Below, piece by piece: positions 45,785-53,782 of a stretch of DNA of 64,000 nt. The notes beneath the pieces were generated by a model. That model worked only from the letters and a program-made list of their open reading frames with translations. It had not been told where the DNA came from and ran no database searches. Numbering within the stretch: the first letter of the stretch is position 1; the number at the start of each line of letters is the position of its first letter. A program made the position numbers and the translations under genes. The stretch is from Verrucomicrobiaceae bacterium (lineage in GTDB: Bacteria > Verrucomicrobiota > Verrucomicrobiia > Verrucomicrobiales > Verrucomicrobiaceae), in the NCBI GenBank assembly GCA_016795465.1, contig JAEUHK010000030.1, positions 186,001-250,000 of the forward strand, in the 5' to 3' direction.

Positions 45785-45810
45785 CGAGGCGAGCTTTGGA
45801 GCCCGCCTCG
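45785..45810. terminator. Hairpin between convergent HAD and pilT genes
   Basis: CGAGGCG (45785-45791) pairs with CGCCTCG (45804-45810) in the 54-bp gap between two convergent stops. The upstream AAAACAAA gives a T-run on the minus strand, so it can end transcription from the pilT side and partly from the HAD side. Confidence 0.65.
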
Positions 45811-45832
45811 CGTGGTGAAATAGATGCTGCGC

Positions 45833-46936
45833 TTACTTGTTGGCCTCGCCGCCGCCGGCGTTGGCAATCTCCGCTTCCTCGGGCGGCAGGAAGTTTTTGA
45901 AGCGCTGCTTGTCGATGGCCTTCATGTAGGCCTCCATCGGGCTCACATAGCCATCACGGAGCTTCTGCCAGATGGCGTCGTCCATGAACTGCATGCCCTG
46001 GGCCTTGCCGCCGATGATGACGTCGTAAAGCTTCTGCGTGGCACCTTCACGGATGATGGCGCCCACGGCGGCGTTTGAGATCATGATCTCGTTCACGGCG
46101 CAGCGGCCGCCGCCATCGTGACGCTTCATGAGGAGCTGGGCCACCACACCGCGAAGCGAAGCGGCAAGCATCGTGCGCACCTGGCTCTGCTGGTCGGCGG
46201 GGAACACGTCAATGATACGGTCAACGGTCTTGCGGGCGTTGTTCGTGTGCAGCGTGCCGAACACGAGCAGGCCCGTTTCAGCCGCGGTGAGCGCGAGTGA
46301 GATGGTCTCAAGGTCGCGCATTTCGCCCACGAGCACAATGTCAGCATCTTCACGAAGGGCGGCACGCAGACCATCGGCGAAGGAAGGCGTCTGGATGGGC
46401 ACCTCACGCTGGGTGATGATGGACTTCTTGTTCCGGTGCACGAATTCGATCGGCTCCTCGACCGTGATGATGTGGCGGCGGAAGTTCGTGTTGATGTAAT
46501 CGAGCAGGGCCGCGAGCGTCGTGGACTTGCCAGAGCCCGTGGGGCCGGTGACAAGCACCAGGCCGCTGCGCAGGTGGCCGAATTCCTTCACGATCGGCGG
46601 GATGTTCAGCTGCTCGAGGCTGGCGATCTTCGTCGGAATGATACGGAAGACGCAGGCGAGGCCATGCTGCTGCTTGAGGTAGTTGCAGCGGAAGCGGTTG
46701 TTCTCATCCATCTCGTAGGCGAAGTCGAGATCACCCTTGTCGATGTACTTTTGCCAGGCCTTGGGATCGCAGATCTCACGCATCATTGTCTCCATCATCT
46801 GGCCGGAGAGGATCTCATCGGAGATGGCTTTGATGCTGCCGTGGACGCGAACCTTGGGCGGCTGCCCCTGGCTGAGGTGAAGGTCAGATCCGCCGAGTTC
46901 GATGAGCGTGCGGAAGTGGTTGTCAATGATGGGCAT
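45833..46936 (-). CDS. pilT: Type IV pilus retraction ATPase PilT
   Basis: This 367-residue GspE-superfamily ATPase has N-terminal GGSDLHLSQGQPPKVRVHG, Walker A GPTGSGKST (131-139), the Asp box, Walker B ADIVLVGEMRDLETI and the His box TLHTNNARKTVDRIID. PilT depolymerises type IV pili from the inner-membrane base, driving twitching. Pilus assembly genes (pilB, pilC, pilA) are not in the window. It lies 57 bp downstream of a second PilT-like gene. Confidence 0.93.
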   Translation of the reverse strand: MPIIDNHFRTLIELGGSDLHLSQGQPPKVRVHGSIKAISDEILSGQMMETMMREICDPKAWQKYIDKGDLDFAYEMDENNRFRCNYLKQQHGLACVFRIIPTKIASLEQLNIPPIVKEFGHLRSGLVLVTGPTGSGKSTTLAALLDYINTNFRRHIITVEEPIEFVHRNKKSIITQREVPIQTPSFADGLRAALREDADIVLVGEMRDLETISLALTAAETGLLVFGTLHTNNARKTVDRIIDVFPADQQSQVRTMLAASLRGVVAQLLMKRHDGGGRCAVNEIMISNAAVGAIIREGATQKLYDVIIGGKAQGMQFMDDAIWQKLRDGYVSPMEAYMKAIDKQRFKNFLPPEEAEIANAGGGEANK

Positions 46937-46993
46937 GGCGGACGGAAAAGATGAAAAGTAAAAACGGAGAGGTCAGTGCGGCTATCCAAGGCT

Positions 46994-48106
46994 TCAGGAC
47001 TCAAAGAACTTCCGCATGAGGATCTTGTCCTCGGCGCGGGACTCGCATTCCTCACGGGAAATGAGGCCCTGGGAGTAAAGATTGCGCAGGGAGTCGTCCA
47101 TGGTGACCATGCCGACGTTTTTGCCGGTCTGCATGACACCGGCGAGCATGAAGGTCTTGCCTTCGCGGATGCAGTTCGAGACGGCGGGCGTGTTCACGAG
47201 CACCTCAAGGGCCATCGCGCGGCCGTTTCCATCCGTTCTCGGGACGAGCTGCTGGGAAAGGATGCCGCGCAGGGACTCGCTCACCATGATGCGGATCTGC
47301 TCACGCTGGTCGATGGGGAACACGTCGAGCACACGGTCGAGCGTGCGGGCCGCGCTGCCGGTGTGAAGGGTTCCAAGCACCAAGTGGCCCGTTTCAGCCG
47401 CCGTGATGGCGAGCTGGATCGTCTCAAGGTCACGCATTTCACCGACCATGATCACATCCGGGTCTTCACGGAGAGCACCACGGAGGGCGGCGGCAAAGGA
47501 TTGCGTGTGCGTGTGCACTTCGCGCTGGTTCACGTGGCAGCCCTTTGGCGGAATGACGAATTCGATCGGGTCCTCCAGCGTGATGATATGGTCCTGGCGC
47601 TCGGCATTGATGGCATCGACGAGGGCAGCGAGCGTGGTGGACTTGCCGCAGCCGACGGGTCCGGTGACGAGCACGAGGCCGTTGTGGAAGCGGCAAAGCG
47701 TGCGCACCGTGTCCGGCAGGCCGAGTTCCTCGATCGAGCTGACCTTCGTCTTGATGACACGGAAGACCATGTCGAGGCCGAGGCGCTGCTTCACCACGGA
47801 GGCACGGAAGCGGCCGTGCGGCGGCGAGTAGGCGAAGTCCACATCACCACGTTCTTCGAGCATCTTGCGCTGCACTTCGCCGAGGAAGCCGTGCGCGAGA
47901 CGCTGCGTGTCCGCGGCGGTGAGCACGGCGGCGTTGTTCCAGATCGGCTGGAGGTTGCCGTAGCGACGCCACGTGGGCTGCGAACCGGTGGCGAGGTGAA
48001 GATCGGAGGCGTCATACTGCACGCAGAACTGCAGATATTCGTCCACGGAGCCGAGTGTCGGGATGACATCGGCGGGAGGGGCTTGTTGGTCGGTGGTTTC
48101 GGACAT
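46994..48106 (-). CDS. Second PilT/PilU-like retraction ATPase
   Basis: This 370-residue paralogue begins with an extra acidic N-terminus, then YDASDLHLATGSQPTWRRYG, Walker A GPVGCGKST (149-157), Walker B PDVIMVGEMRDLETI and TLHTGSAARTLDRVLDVFP. A tandem pair of PilT-like ATPases is common, with the second often named PilU, which assists strong retraction; the name is not certain here. It is 20 bp downstream of the small membrane protein gene, so it lies in the DUF883/YqjE operon. Confidence 0.9.
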   Translation of the reverse strand: MSETTDQQAPPADVIPTLGSVDEYLQFCVQYDASDLHLATGSQPTWRRYGNLQPIWNNAAVLTAADTQRLAHGFLGEVQRKMLEERGDVDFAYSPPHGRFRASVVKQRLGLDMVFRVIKTKVSSIEELGLPDTVRTLCRFHNGLVLVTGPVGCGKSTTLAALVDAINAERQDHIITLEDPIEFVIPPKGCHVNQREVHTHTQSFAAALRGALREDPDVIMVGEMRDLETIQLAITAAETGHLVLGTLHTGSAARTLDRVLDVFPIDQREQIRIMVSESLRGILSQQLVPRTDGNGRAMALEVLVNTPAVSNCIREGKTFMLAGVMQTGKNVGMVTMDDSLRNLYSQGLISREECESRAEDKILMRKFFES

Positions 48107-48126
48107 GAAGGAGAAAAAGAAAAAGA

Positions 48127-48549
48127 CTACTCGGTCGGCGCGGCGGGCTGCTCAGGCTCTCCGGCACGTTTCTGCAGCCACGACTGAACGAACTGCATGC
48201 CGTAATTCATCACGGCTTTTCGGCCCATCGCCATCAAAGGCACGGTGAGCATGCCGATGAGGCCGCCCGAGCCTGCGAGGCCGCGTGAGGCAATCCTCGG
48301 ACTGTCATCATCGTCGGAATCAGGCGAGCGGCCCGATGACGTGATGAATTTCAGGGCGGCGAGCCCGGCGACGGCCGCACCGGCGATCCACGCCACGCGG
48401 TAACGCTCGAACGAACGCGCCATCACGGCACGCGGGCTCCATTCCTCGGCCACGAGGCCGGTTTCACGCGCCAGCTCGGCACGCGCCACTTCGAGATCGC
48501 GGAGGGCGAGCTGCTTGGGCGTCAGTCGTTGGAGGTGCTGGCCAGCCAT
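48127..48549 (-). CDS. Small membrane protein of DUF883/YqjE cluster
   Basis: ATG 48549 gives 140 residues. An N-terminal helix with LTPKQLALRDLEVARAELARETG is followed by a hydrophobic segment VAWIAGAAVAGLAALKFIT (about 55-73), an aspartate-rich linker (PDSDDDDSPR) and a second hydrophobic segment. It is the third small membrane gene after the DUF883 and YqjE-like genes (28-bp overlap with the latter), in the place of YqjK in enterobacteria, though with little similarity. Its role is unknown. Confidence 0.65.
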   Translation of the reverse strand: MAGQHLQRLTPKQLALRDLEVARAELARETGLVAEEWSPRAVMARSFERYRVAWIAGAAVAGLAALKFITSSGRSPDSDDDDSPRIASRGLAGSGGLIGMLTVPLMAMGRKAVMNYGMQFVQSWLQKRAGEPEQPAAPTE

Positions 48550-48929
48550 TCGCGGTCGCGGCGGAATTGGTTGAAGGTTTCCTCGAAGAAACGCAGGCGC
48601 TTCAGCCTGGCCTTGAGCATGATGAGAAGCAGAAAACCGATGACGAGATGCCCGGCGGCACCGCACAGGGCCACCTTCGTCCAGTGCCAGCCATACTTCT
48701 CGGCGATGATCCACACGAGCGCCGGAGCAGCGAGCATCCAGCCGATGATCAGGCTGGCCAGCGTGACGATGACATGACCCGTGAGAGACGAGACGCGGCT
48801 GCCCGCTTCCTGCGCCTCGATTTGCAGCAAACGACCGCGGGCCTCCACGTACAGCGCCAGTGCACGCAGGAAGCCGGTGACGCGATTGCGTCCGGCGGGT
48901 GCGGCAGGGGCGGTGGGGCCGTTTTCCAT
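48522..48929 (-). CDS. YqjE-like phage-holin-superfamily membrane protein
   Basis: ATG 48929 gives 135 residues with a soluble helix (FLRALALYVEARGRLLQIEAQEA) and two transmembrane helices (VIVTLASLIIGWMLAAPALVWII and VALCGAAGHLVIGFLLLIML), then a basic helix ending in FNQFRRDREWLAS. This is the layout of YqjE/DUF1469 (phage holin-like superfamily) proteins, which accompany YqjD. A TTG start at 48959 is possible and would overlap the upstream gene. Function in the bacterial cell is not settled. Confidence 0.8.
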   Translation of the reverse strand: MENGPTAPAAPAGRNRVTGFLRALALYVEARGRLLQIEAQEAGSRVSSLTGHVIVTLASLIIGWMLAAPALVWIIAEKYGWHWTKVALCGAAGHLVIGFLLLIMLKARLKRLRFFEETFNQFRRDREWLASTSND

Positions 48930-48955
48930 GGGTGAACGATCCGGTGGAACGTCGA

Positions 48956-49333
48956 TCAACGGCGCATCAGCAAGCCGAGCACGAACCCGATGCCGAAGGC
49001 AGTGGCGAGAGCCTGCACGGGCTTCTCACGGGCGAATTTTTCGGCTTCGACACGAAGGTCGGAGCAGCGGGCGCGGGCCTCCTGCCAGGTGTCATCGGCA
49101 TACTGGCGAAATTCATCGGCCTTTTCCTTGATGTCCGTGGCGGCGGTGGAGGCCGATTCACGCCACTGCTGGGCACGCTGCTCGGCCACATCGCGCAATT
49201 CGGAGGCTTTTTGCGCCGCGGCACTGCGCAGTTCCTCAGCAGCCTTCATGGCGCTGGCCTTCGCGGCCTGAAAGGGATCGATCGGCGTCGCGGGGGCACC
49301 AAACGGGGAGTCAGCGGTGGGATTGTCGGTCAT
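48956..49333 (-). CDS. DUF883 (YqjD/ElaB) family membrane-anchored protein
   Basis: ATG 49333 gives 125 residues. A long amphipathic helix with many Ala, Glu and Arg residues (KASAMKAAEELRSAAAQKASELRDVAEQRAQQWRES and onward) ends in a C-terminal hydrophobic anchor ALATAFGIGFVLGLLMRR. This matches DUF883/ElaB/YqjD, tail-anchored inner-membrane proteins that in E. coli bind ribosomes in stationary phase. It is the first gene of the cluster leading to the two PilT-like genes. Confidence 0.85.
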   Translation of the reverse strand: MTDNPTADSPFGAPATPIDPFQAAKASAMKAAEELRSAAAQKASELRDVAEQRAQQWRESASTAATDIKEKADEFRQYADDTWQEARARCSDLRVEAEKFAREKPVQALATAFGIGFVLGLLMRR

Positions 49334-49425
49334 GAGCAGGGGACGTTTTGTGAATGGGCAGGTTTTAAAACAGCCGCCCCTCATTGGCGAGAGGAAAGTG
49401 AGACCTCCGAACCCCCGGCGAAAGG

Positions 49426-51684
49426 TCACCGCGACCGCAAGAATGCGATGATGTTCGCGATTTGCCCCGGCTGGAGGGCCTCGCCGAGGCCTTCGGGCAT
49501 CAGCGAGACGTTCCGGATTGTGCGAATGTCAGCTCGTTTGCGCAAAACGGTGCGTTCGCTGCCACCGGGGAGCTTAAAGGTGATGCTGGTGGGCGAATCG
49601 GAGGCTGTGATGCCGAGCAGGGTCTCGCCGCGATGCGTTTTGGCGTGGATGGTCTCGTAGCCGGGCCGTGCGGCTTCGCTGGGAAAGAGGATGTCGCGCA
49701 GGATGACCTCGGGGGCGCGTTGGAACTCGGCATCGAGATCTGGACCGACGGCGAAACCGATGCCGTGGCTGCGATGGCAGGCGGAGCACATGGCGGTGAA
49801 GAGGGTTTTGCCTTCGGCGAGGTCGGGTTTTTGCTTCAAGGCCTTAAGAATGGCCGGAACGCGCTTTTCCAACGCGGCGATTTGAGCGGCGGTGGGCGCA
49901 GTGGGTGCGGGAACGTCGGTTTTAGTCGTGAGCGGCTTGGTGTCTTCGAGACCGAGCTTCAGAATGTCGTGCGCTTTGCCAGTTTGGACGACAGCGAGGC
50001 ATTCAGTGAGTTCTTGGACGTTTCCGCGAGCGGCGATTATGCCGGCGAGATTCGCCATGACGGGCTCGCTTTGGCCGGGATCGGCTGCGAGAGCCAAAAG
50101 GAGGTCTTTTTCGATCTTGGAGGCCGAGCTGGCGATGGCGGCGTCCATCCAACGAAGTTGGCCGTGTTTTCGCGCGATAGTCAGGAGCGCCTCTTTTTGC
50201 GGTCCGAGGCTCAAAGCGAGCTGGAGGGCGAGTTGAGGCTCCAAATCGGCTTTGAGGTAGATTTTGGATGTGTCGTCCGTTTCGCGAAGTTGGAGCACTT
50301 TCGCGTCGGCGGCGCTGAGAGGTGGTTTGGACCATTTTTGCTTCGCTTCGAGGATCCAGACGCGGCCGCGGTCGTGGCCGTTGATGAGGCCGTATTGCTG
50401 CTGGAGATGCCGCGGAATGGCGGAGTAGTCCTCAATAATCTCGCGGTAGTAATCGACGATGGCGAGATGGCCCTGCGGCGTCTGCGTGAGCGCGATGGGA
50501 TGAAACCAAGCATCGCGCGAGGCGAGGAATTCGCGCTGCTCCTCGCCTTTCTCGCGCTGGAGTCGCAGGCGCGTGCCATCGCGCACGATGTCGGCGCGGT
50601 GGATGAGGTTTTGCGCGGGCTCGCAGACGAAATACTGGCCGCGCCAGACGATGGGCGAGCAGGCGCTGGTGAAGTAACCGGACGCAGCGGCATCGCTGAG
50701 GCTGATTTTGCGGTAAAAGGCGAAGTATTCGGCGTGCTGCTCCCGCTTCGTGCGCCACGGGTGCGGCGCGGCGATGGGATAGACGCGTGTGTCGTCGCTG
50801 GCCGTTGCATCGAGCACTGGCGCGGCGGCATCGGGATTGCGCGTGAGATAACGCCACGGGATGGGCGTGACGTAGAGGCCGGGATGCGTCGTGGTAGCGG
50901 TGAAGCGCTCGCCGCTGTCGGTGAAGGCCATGCCGGTGGTCTTGGTGCTGCCGCTGACCGGCTCGATGGCGCTCCCATCCGCACGAATGCGGAAGTCGGT
51001 GGGCGGCAGATTGACGGGCTTTTTCAAATGCGGGCCGGTGATGGTGCCGGTGGCGTTGCCACGGCCGAAATACAGCCAGCCATCCGGTCCCCAGGTGGGT
51101 GAATTGATGCGTCGCTCGAGAATGGGCGAACCAAACCCGGTGAAGAGCTGCTCATTCACATCCGCTTTGTCATCGCCATCGCGGTCTTTGAGGAAAACGA
51201 TGTGTGGCGAGCACGCGACGATGATGCCGCCATTGCCAGCGGCGATGCCGTGACATGGTGGCAGTCGATCTGCCCACACGATGGCTTGGTCCATGACGCC
51301 GTCGCCATCGGTATCGCGCAGCAGCTTCACGGTGCCGTAGGTTTCGGCCTCGGCCTTCTTCTTGGCCTCCTCGCTGGCCTGGATGCGGCGCACTTCGAGG
51401 TCGAGCTGGCCGGTTTTGTTCAGCTCGTCGATGTCATACTGGCCTTCGAGATTGTAGCCGTGCAGTTCGCAGACGAAGCAGCGGCCTTTTTCATCCCAGC
51501 AGATGCCGGAGGGCTCGGTGATGAGCGGTTCGCTGGCAAGGAGGCGGATGGTGTAGCCTTCCGGCACGGCGAATTGCTTCGCGCTTTCCGCAGGTGGCAG
51601 CGGCTTCGGTGCGTCGTCGGGCCGCGGGATCTCCGCAAAGGCGGTAGAGACCAGAATGGAGCCGGCAATGAAACGAAAAACCAT
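49426..51684 (-). CDS. PVC-type heme-binding dehydrogenase-like protein
   Basis: This 752-residue exported protein belongs to the PVC-type group combining a membrane-bound dehydrogenase/NHL-like propeller with a C-terminal cytochrome domain. After a signal peptide, the propeller shows SEPLITEPSGICWDEKGRCFV, LLRDTDGDGVMDQ, FLKDRDGDDKAD and SPTWGPDGWLYFGRGN; a helical region about 500-600 follows. The c-heme motif CSACH lies near residue 640 in MCSACHRSHGIGFAVGPDLD. It is probably periplasmic and oxidises a sugar or alcohol. It follows lipA on the same strand (48-bp gap). Confidence 0.85.
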   Translation of the reverse strand: MVFRFIAGSILVSTAFAEIPRPDDAPKPLPPAESAKQFAVPEGYTIRLLASEPLITEPSGICWDEKGRCFVCELHGYNLEGQYDIDELNKTGQLDLEVRRIQASEEAKKKAEAETYGTVKLLRDTDGDGVMDQAIVWADRLPPCHGIAAGNGGIIVACSPHIVFLKDRDGDDKADVNEQLFTGFGSPILERRINSPTWGPDGWLYFGRGNATGTITGPHLKKPVNLPPTDFRIRADGSAIEPVSGSTKTTGMAFTDSGERFTATTTHPGLYVTPIPWRYLTRNPDAAAPVLDATASDDTRVYPIAAPHPWRTKREQHAEYFAFYRKISLSDAAASGYFTSACSPIVWRGQYFVCEPAQNLIHRADIVRDGTRLRLQREKGEEQREFLASRDAWFHPIALTQTPQGHLAIVDYYREIIEDYSAIPRHLQQQYGLINGHDRGRVWILEAKQKWSKPPLSAADAKVLQLRETDDTSKIYLKADLEPQLALQLALSLGPQKEALLTIARKHGQLRWMDAAIASSASKIEKDLLLALAADPGQSEPVMANLAGIIAARGNVQELTECLAVVQTGKAHDILKLGLEDTKPLTTKTDVPAPTAPTAAQIAALEKRVPAILKALKQKPDLAEGKTLFTAMCSACHRSHGIGFAVGPDLDAEFQRAPEVILRDILFPSEAARPGYETIHAKTHRGETLLGITASDSPTSITFKLPGGSERTVLRKRADIRTIRNVSLMPEGLGEALQPGQIANIIAFLRSR

Positions 51685-51732
51685 GCCACAGATACATCCG
51701 CGGCATGGCTCGTATTGCTTTCTCAGGCTGAA

Positions 51733-52638
51733 TCAGGGATTCACATCCAGCTCCGGACGAAAATCCGAGGCGTGATACGAGCTGCGCACCAGCGGAGCAC
51801 TGGCCACATGGCGGAAGCCCTTCTTCAAAGCGATCTGCTTGTAGTTCTCAAAGGTGTCCGGGTGGATGTAATCGATCACCGGCAGGTGCTGAGGCGAGGG
51901 GCGGAGATACTGGCCGAGGGTGAGGACCGTCACGCCATGCTCGAGAAGGTCATCCATGGCCTGGAAGAGCTCGATCTCCGTCTCGCCAAGGCCGAGCATG
52001 AGGCCGCTCTTTGTGGCGCAGTGATAACCCATCTCGCGGGCCATCTCGCCGGCACGTTTGAGCACGTCGAGGCTGCGCTGATACTTCGCCCGGCTGCGCA
52101 CGAGCGGCGTGAGACGCTCCACGGTCTCCAGGTTGTGATTGAAGATGTGCGGACGGGCCTTCATCACGACTTCGAGGGCGTCGTCCTTGCCGTTGAAGTC
52201 CGGCACGAGGATCTCGATGGTGATGGTGGGCACGGCTTCACGCACGGCCTCGATGGTGCGGGCGAAGTGCTCCGCGCCGCCATCCGGCATGTCATCACGA
52301 GCCACGGCGGTGATGACGACATGGTTCAAGCCCATGCGCTTCGTGGCCTCGGCCACACGCTGCGGCTCATCGGCTTCGAGAGCGAATGGCTTGGCCGTTT
52401 TGACGGCGCAGAAGCCGCAGGCACGCGTGCAGCGGTCTCCGGCGATCATGAAGGTGGCGGTGCCCTGGCTCCAGCATTCCCAGCGGTTCGGGCACTGGGC
52501 CTCTTCGCAGACGGTGTGGAGCTTCAGGTCGGTGATGAGGCCTTTCGTGCTCCAAAACTTCGGATCACGCGGCAGCGTCACGCGGATCCAGTCCGGCTTT
52601 TTGTCGCGATGAAGGGCGGGGTCGATTTTCGGGGTCAT
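51733..52638 (-). CDS. lipA: Lipoyl synthase
   Basis: This 301-residue radical SAM enzyme has both LipA iron-sulfur clusters: the auxiliary cluster C-x4-C-x5-C at Cys44, Cys49 and Cys55 (CEEAQCPNRWEC) and the radical SAM cluster C-x3-C-x2-C at Cys70, Cys74 and Cys77 (CTRACGFC). The C-terminal RSSYHA supplies the serine ligand. It inserts two sulfur atoms into octanoyl groups to make lipoate for 2-oxoacid dehydrogenases. Upstream are a DUF2959 lipoprotein gene (9-bp gap) and a glutaredoxin-like gene on the same strand; lipB is not in the window. Confidence 0.97.
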   Translation of the reverse strand: MTPKIDPALHRDKKPDWIRVTLPRDPKFWSTKGLITDLKLHTVCEEAQCPNRWECWSQGTATFMIAGDRCTRACGFCAVKTAKPFALEADEPQRVAEATKRMGLNHVVITAVARDDMPDGGAEHFARTIEAVREAVPTITIEILVPDFNGKDDALEVVMKARPHIFNHNLETVERLTPLVRSRAKYQRSLDVLKRAGEMAREMGYHCATKSGLMLGLGETEIELFQAMDDLLEHGVTVLTLGQYLRPSPQHLPVIDYIHPDTFENYKQIALKKGFRHVASAPLVRSSYHASDFRPELDVNP

Positions 52639-52647
52639 TTGGGGGGA

Positions 52648-53277
52648 TTATTTCATCGTTTGGATGAACCGGTCGGCTTCGGCGATGGAGCGGTTCATCT
52701 GGGCGAGGAGGCGTTGGATGTCGCCCTGGATCATGTCGGCCTTGCCACGCAGGGAGCCGATGGCAGCGGCGTTGAGGTTATGCTTCAAATAGAGCACCTG
52801 ATCGCGGAACTGGCGCAGCACCGGGTCCATGCTGGACTCCGCGGCATGCAGCGAGGCGGAGAGCTGCTCAAAGCGCGAGCGTGTGTCCGCGAGCTTCGCG
52901 CGGCTGTCCGCGGCGAGGGAGGCGTTTTCATACTGGCGGATCTCGCGTTCCCACTCGCGGAAAAGGTCGCGGGCGACCTCATCAACCTCGCGGATCTCGC
53001 TGCGGACCGAGGCGGCCTGGGCTTCGCAGTCCTCGTATTCGCCTTTGAACTTGTTGTAGGCGCTTTCGAGGTTGCCGCCGCGGTAGCCGGTGAGCTTTTG
53101 GAGCTGCGTGAGGGCATCCTGGAACTCCTCTCCCGCCTCCTTCTGCTCGCTGCGGGCCGATTTCACGGCGCTGACGAGCAGGTCACGCTTCTCCCAGCCC
53201 AGTTTTTCCCAGGCGGCGTAGTAAACCGTGTTGCACGACGCGAGGACGAGGGCGGGAAGAAGGAGGAGGCGCTTCAT
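52648..53277 (-). CDS. DUF2959-like coiled-coil lipoprotein
   Basis: ATG 53277 gives 209 residues with a lipoprotein signal (MKRLLLLPALVLASC, lipobox cysteine 15). The rest is a long helical coiled coil with many charged residues; segments YYAAWEKLGWEKRDLLVSAVKSARSEQKEA and later YLKHNLNAAAIGSLRGKADMIQGDI match DUF2959. It probably lies in the periplasm attached to a membrane. Its function is unknown. It sits between the glutaredoxin-like gene and lipA. Confidence 0.85.
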   Translation of the reverse strand: MKRLLLLPALVLASCNTVYYAAWEKLGWEKRDLLVSAVKSARSEQKEAGEEFQDALTQLQKLTGYRGGNLESAYNKFKGEYEDCEAQAASVRSEIREVDEVARDLFREWEREIRQYENASLAADSRAKLADTRSRFEQLSASLHAAESSMDPVLRQFRDQVLYLKHNLNAAAIGSLRGKADMIQGDIQRLLAQMNRSIAEADRFIQTMK

Positions 53278-53290
53278 GGTCGGAGGTCGT

Positions 53291-53653
53291 TTAGCCGACA
53301 AACTTCACGCTGGCACCCGGCATGATCCCCGCGGCCATGGCGGCGTGCTGGGCATCGGAACAAGCGGAATTCGTGGGCGCGTCAGCAGGCGCATCGCTCT
53401 CAGTAAGGAGGCCGTTTTGGATCATCCAGGACTCGACTTCAGCGCCGCTGATGTCAGGCAGCATGGTGCCGTTGATTTCCACGCAGGGGGAGAGGGGCTG
53501 GCCGCTCTTTTGTTCCATCTCCCAGCGGAAGGCGGGGTTCTTGATGATGTCCTTCTCTTCGTAGTCGAGGCCATACTTGCGGAAGATGGCGCGGACGCCT
53601 TCGCTCCAGCCGCAGTAGGTTTTGAGGTAAGCGGTGATCTTGGGGGCTTGCAT
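53291..53653 (-). CDS. Glutaredoxin-like protein with CGWS site
   Basis: ATG 53653 gives 120 residues. The glutaredoxin fold is seen in KITAYLKTYCGWSEGVRAIFRKYGLDYEEKDI, with C-G-W-S as a single-cysteine active site, and GQPLSPCVEINGTMLPDISGAEVESWM containing the cis-proline and glutathione-site aspartate. A roughly 35-residue C-terminal tail (TNSACSDAQHAAMAAG) is extra. It may be a cytoplasmic monothiol oxidoreductase or iron-sulfur carrier. It is the first gene of a unit including DUF2959 and lipA, and a link to iron-sulfur supply for lipA is possible. Confidence 0.82.
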   Translation of the reverse strand: MQAPKITAYLKTYCGWSEGVRAIFRKYGLDYEEKDIIKNPAFRWEMEQKSGQPLSPCVEINGTMLPDISGAEVESWMIQNGLLTESDAPADAPTNSACSDAQHAAMAAGIMPGASVKFVG

Positions 53654-53782
53654 GGTGTGTTTCAGGGGGTGGGAGGGCGAGAGTAGCGGCCTCGGGGGCG
53701 TTTGCAACGGCCTGTCCGCCCCGCCGGGAGTTTTCGATTCGGCATTCGACATCCGGCCCGCGCCCTGCCAACATCCGCCCGC

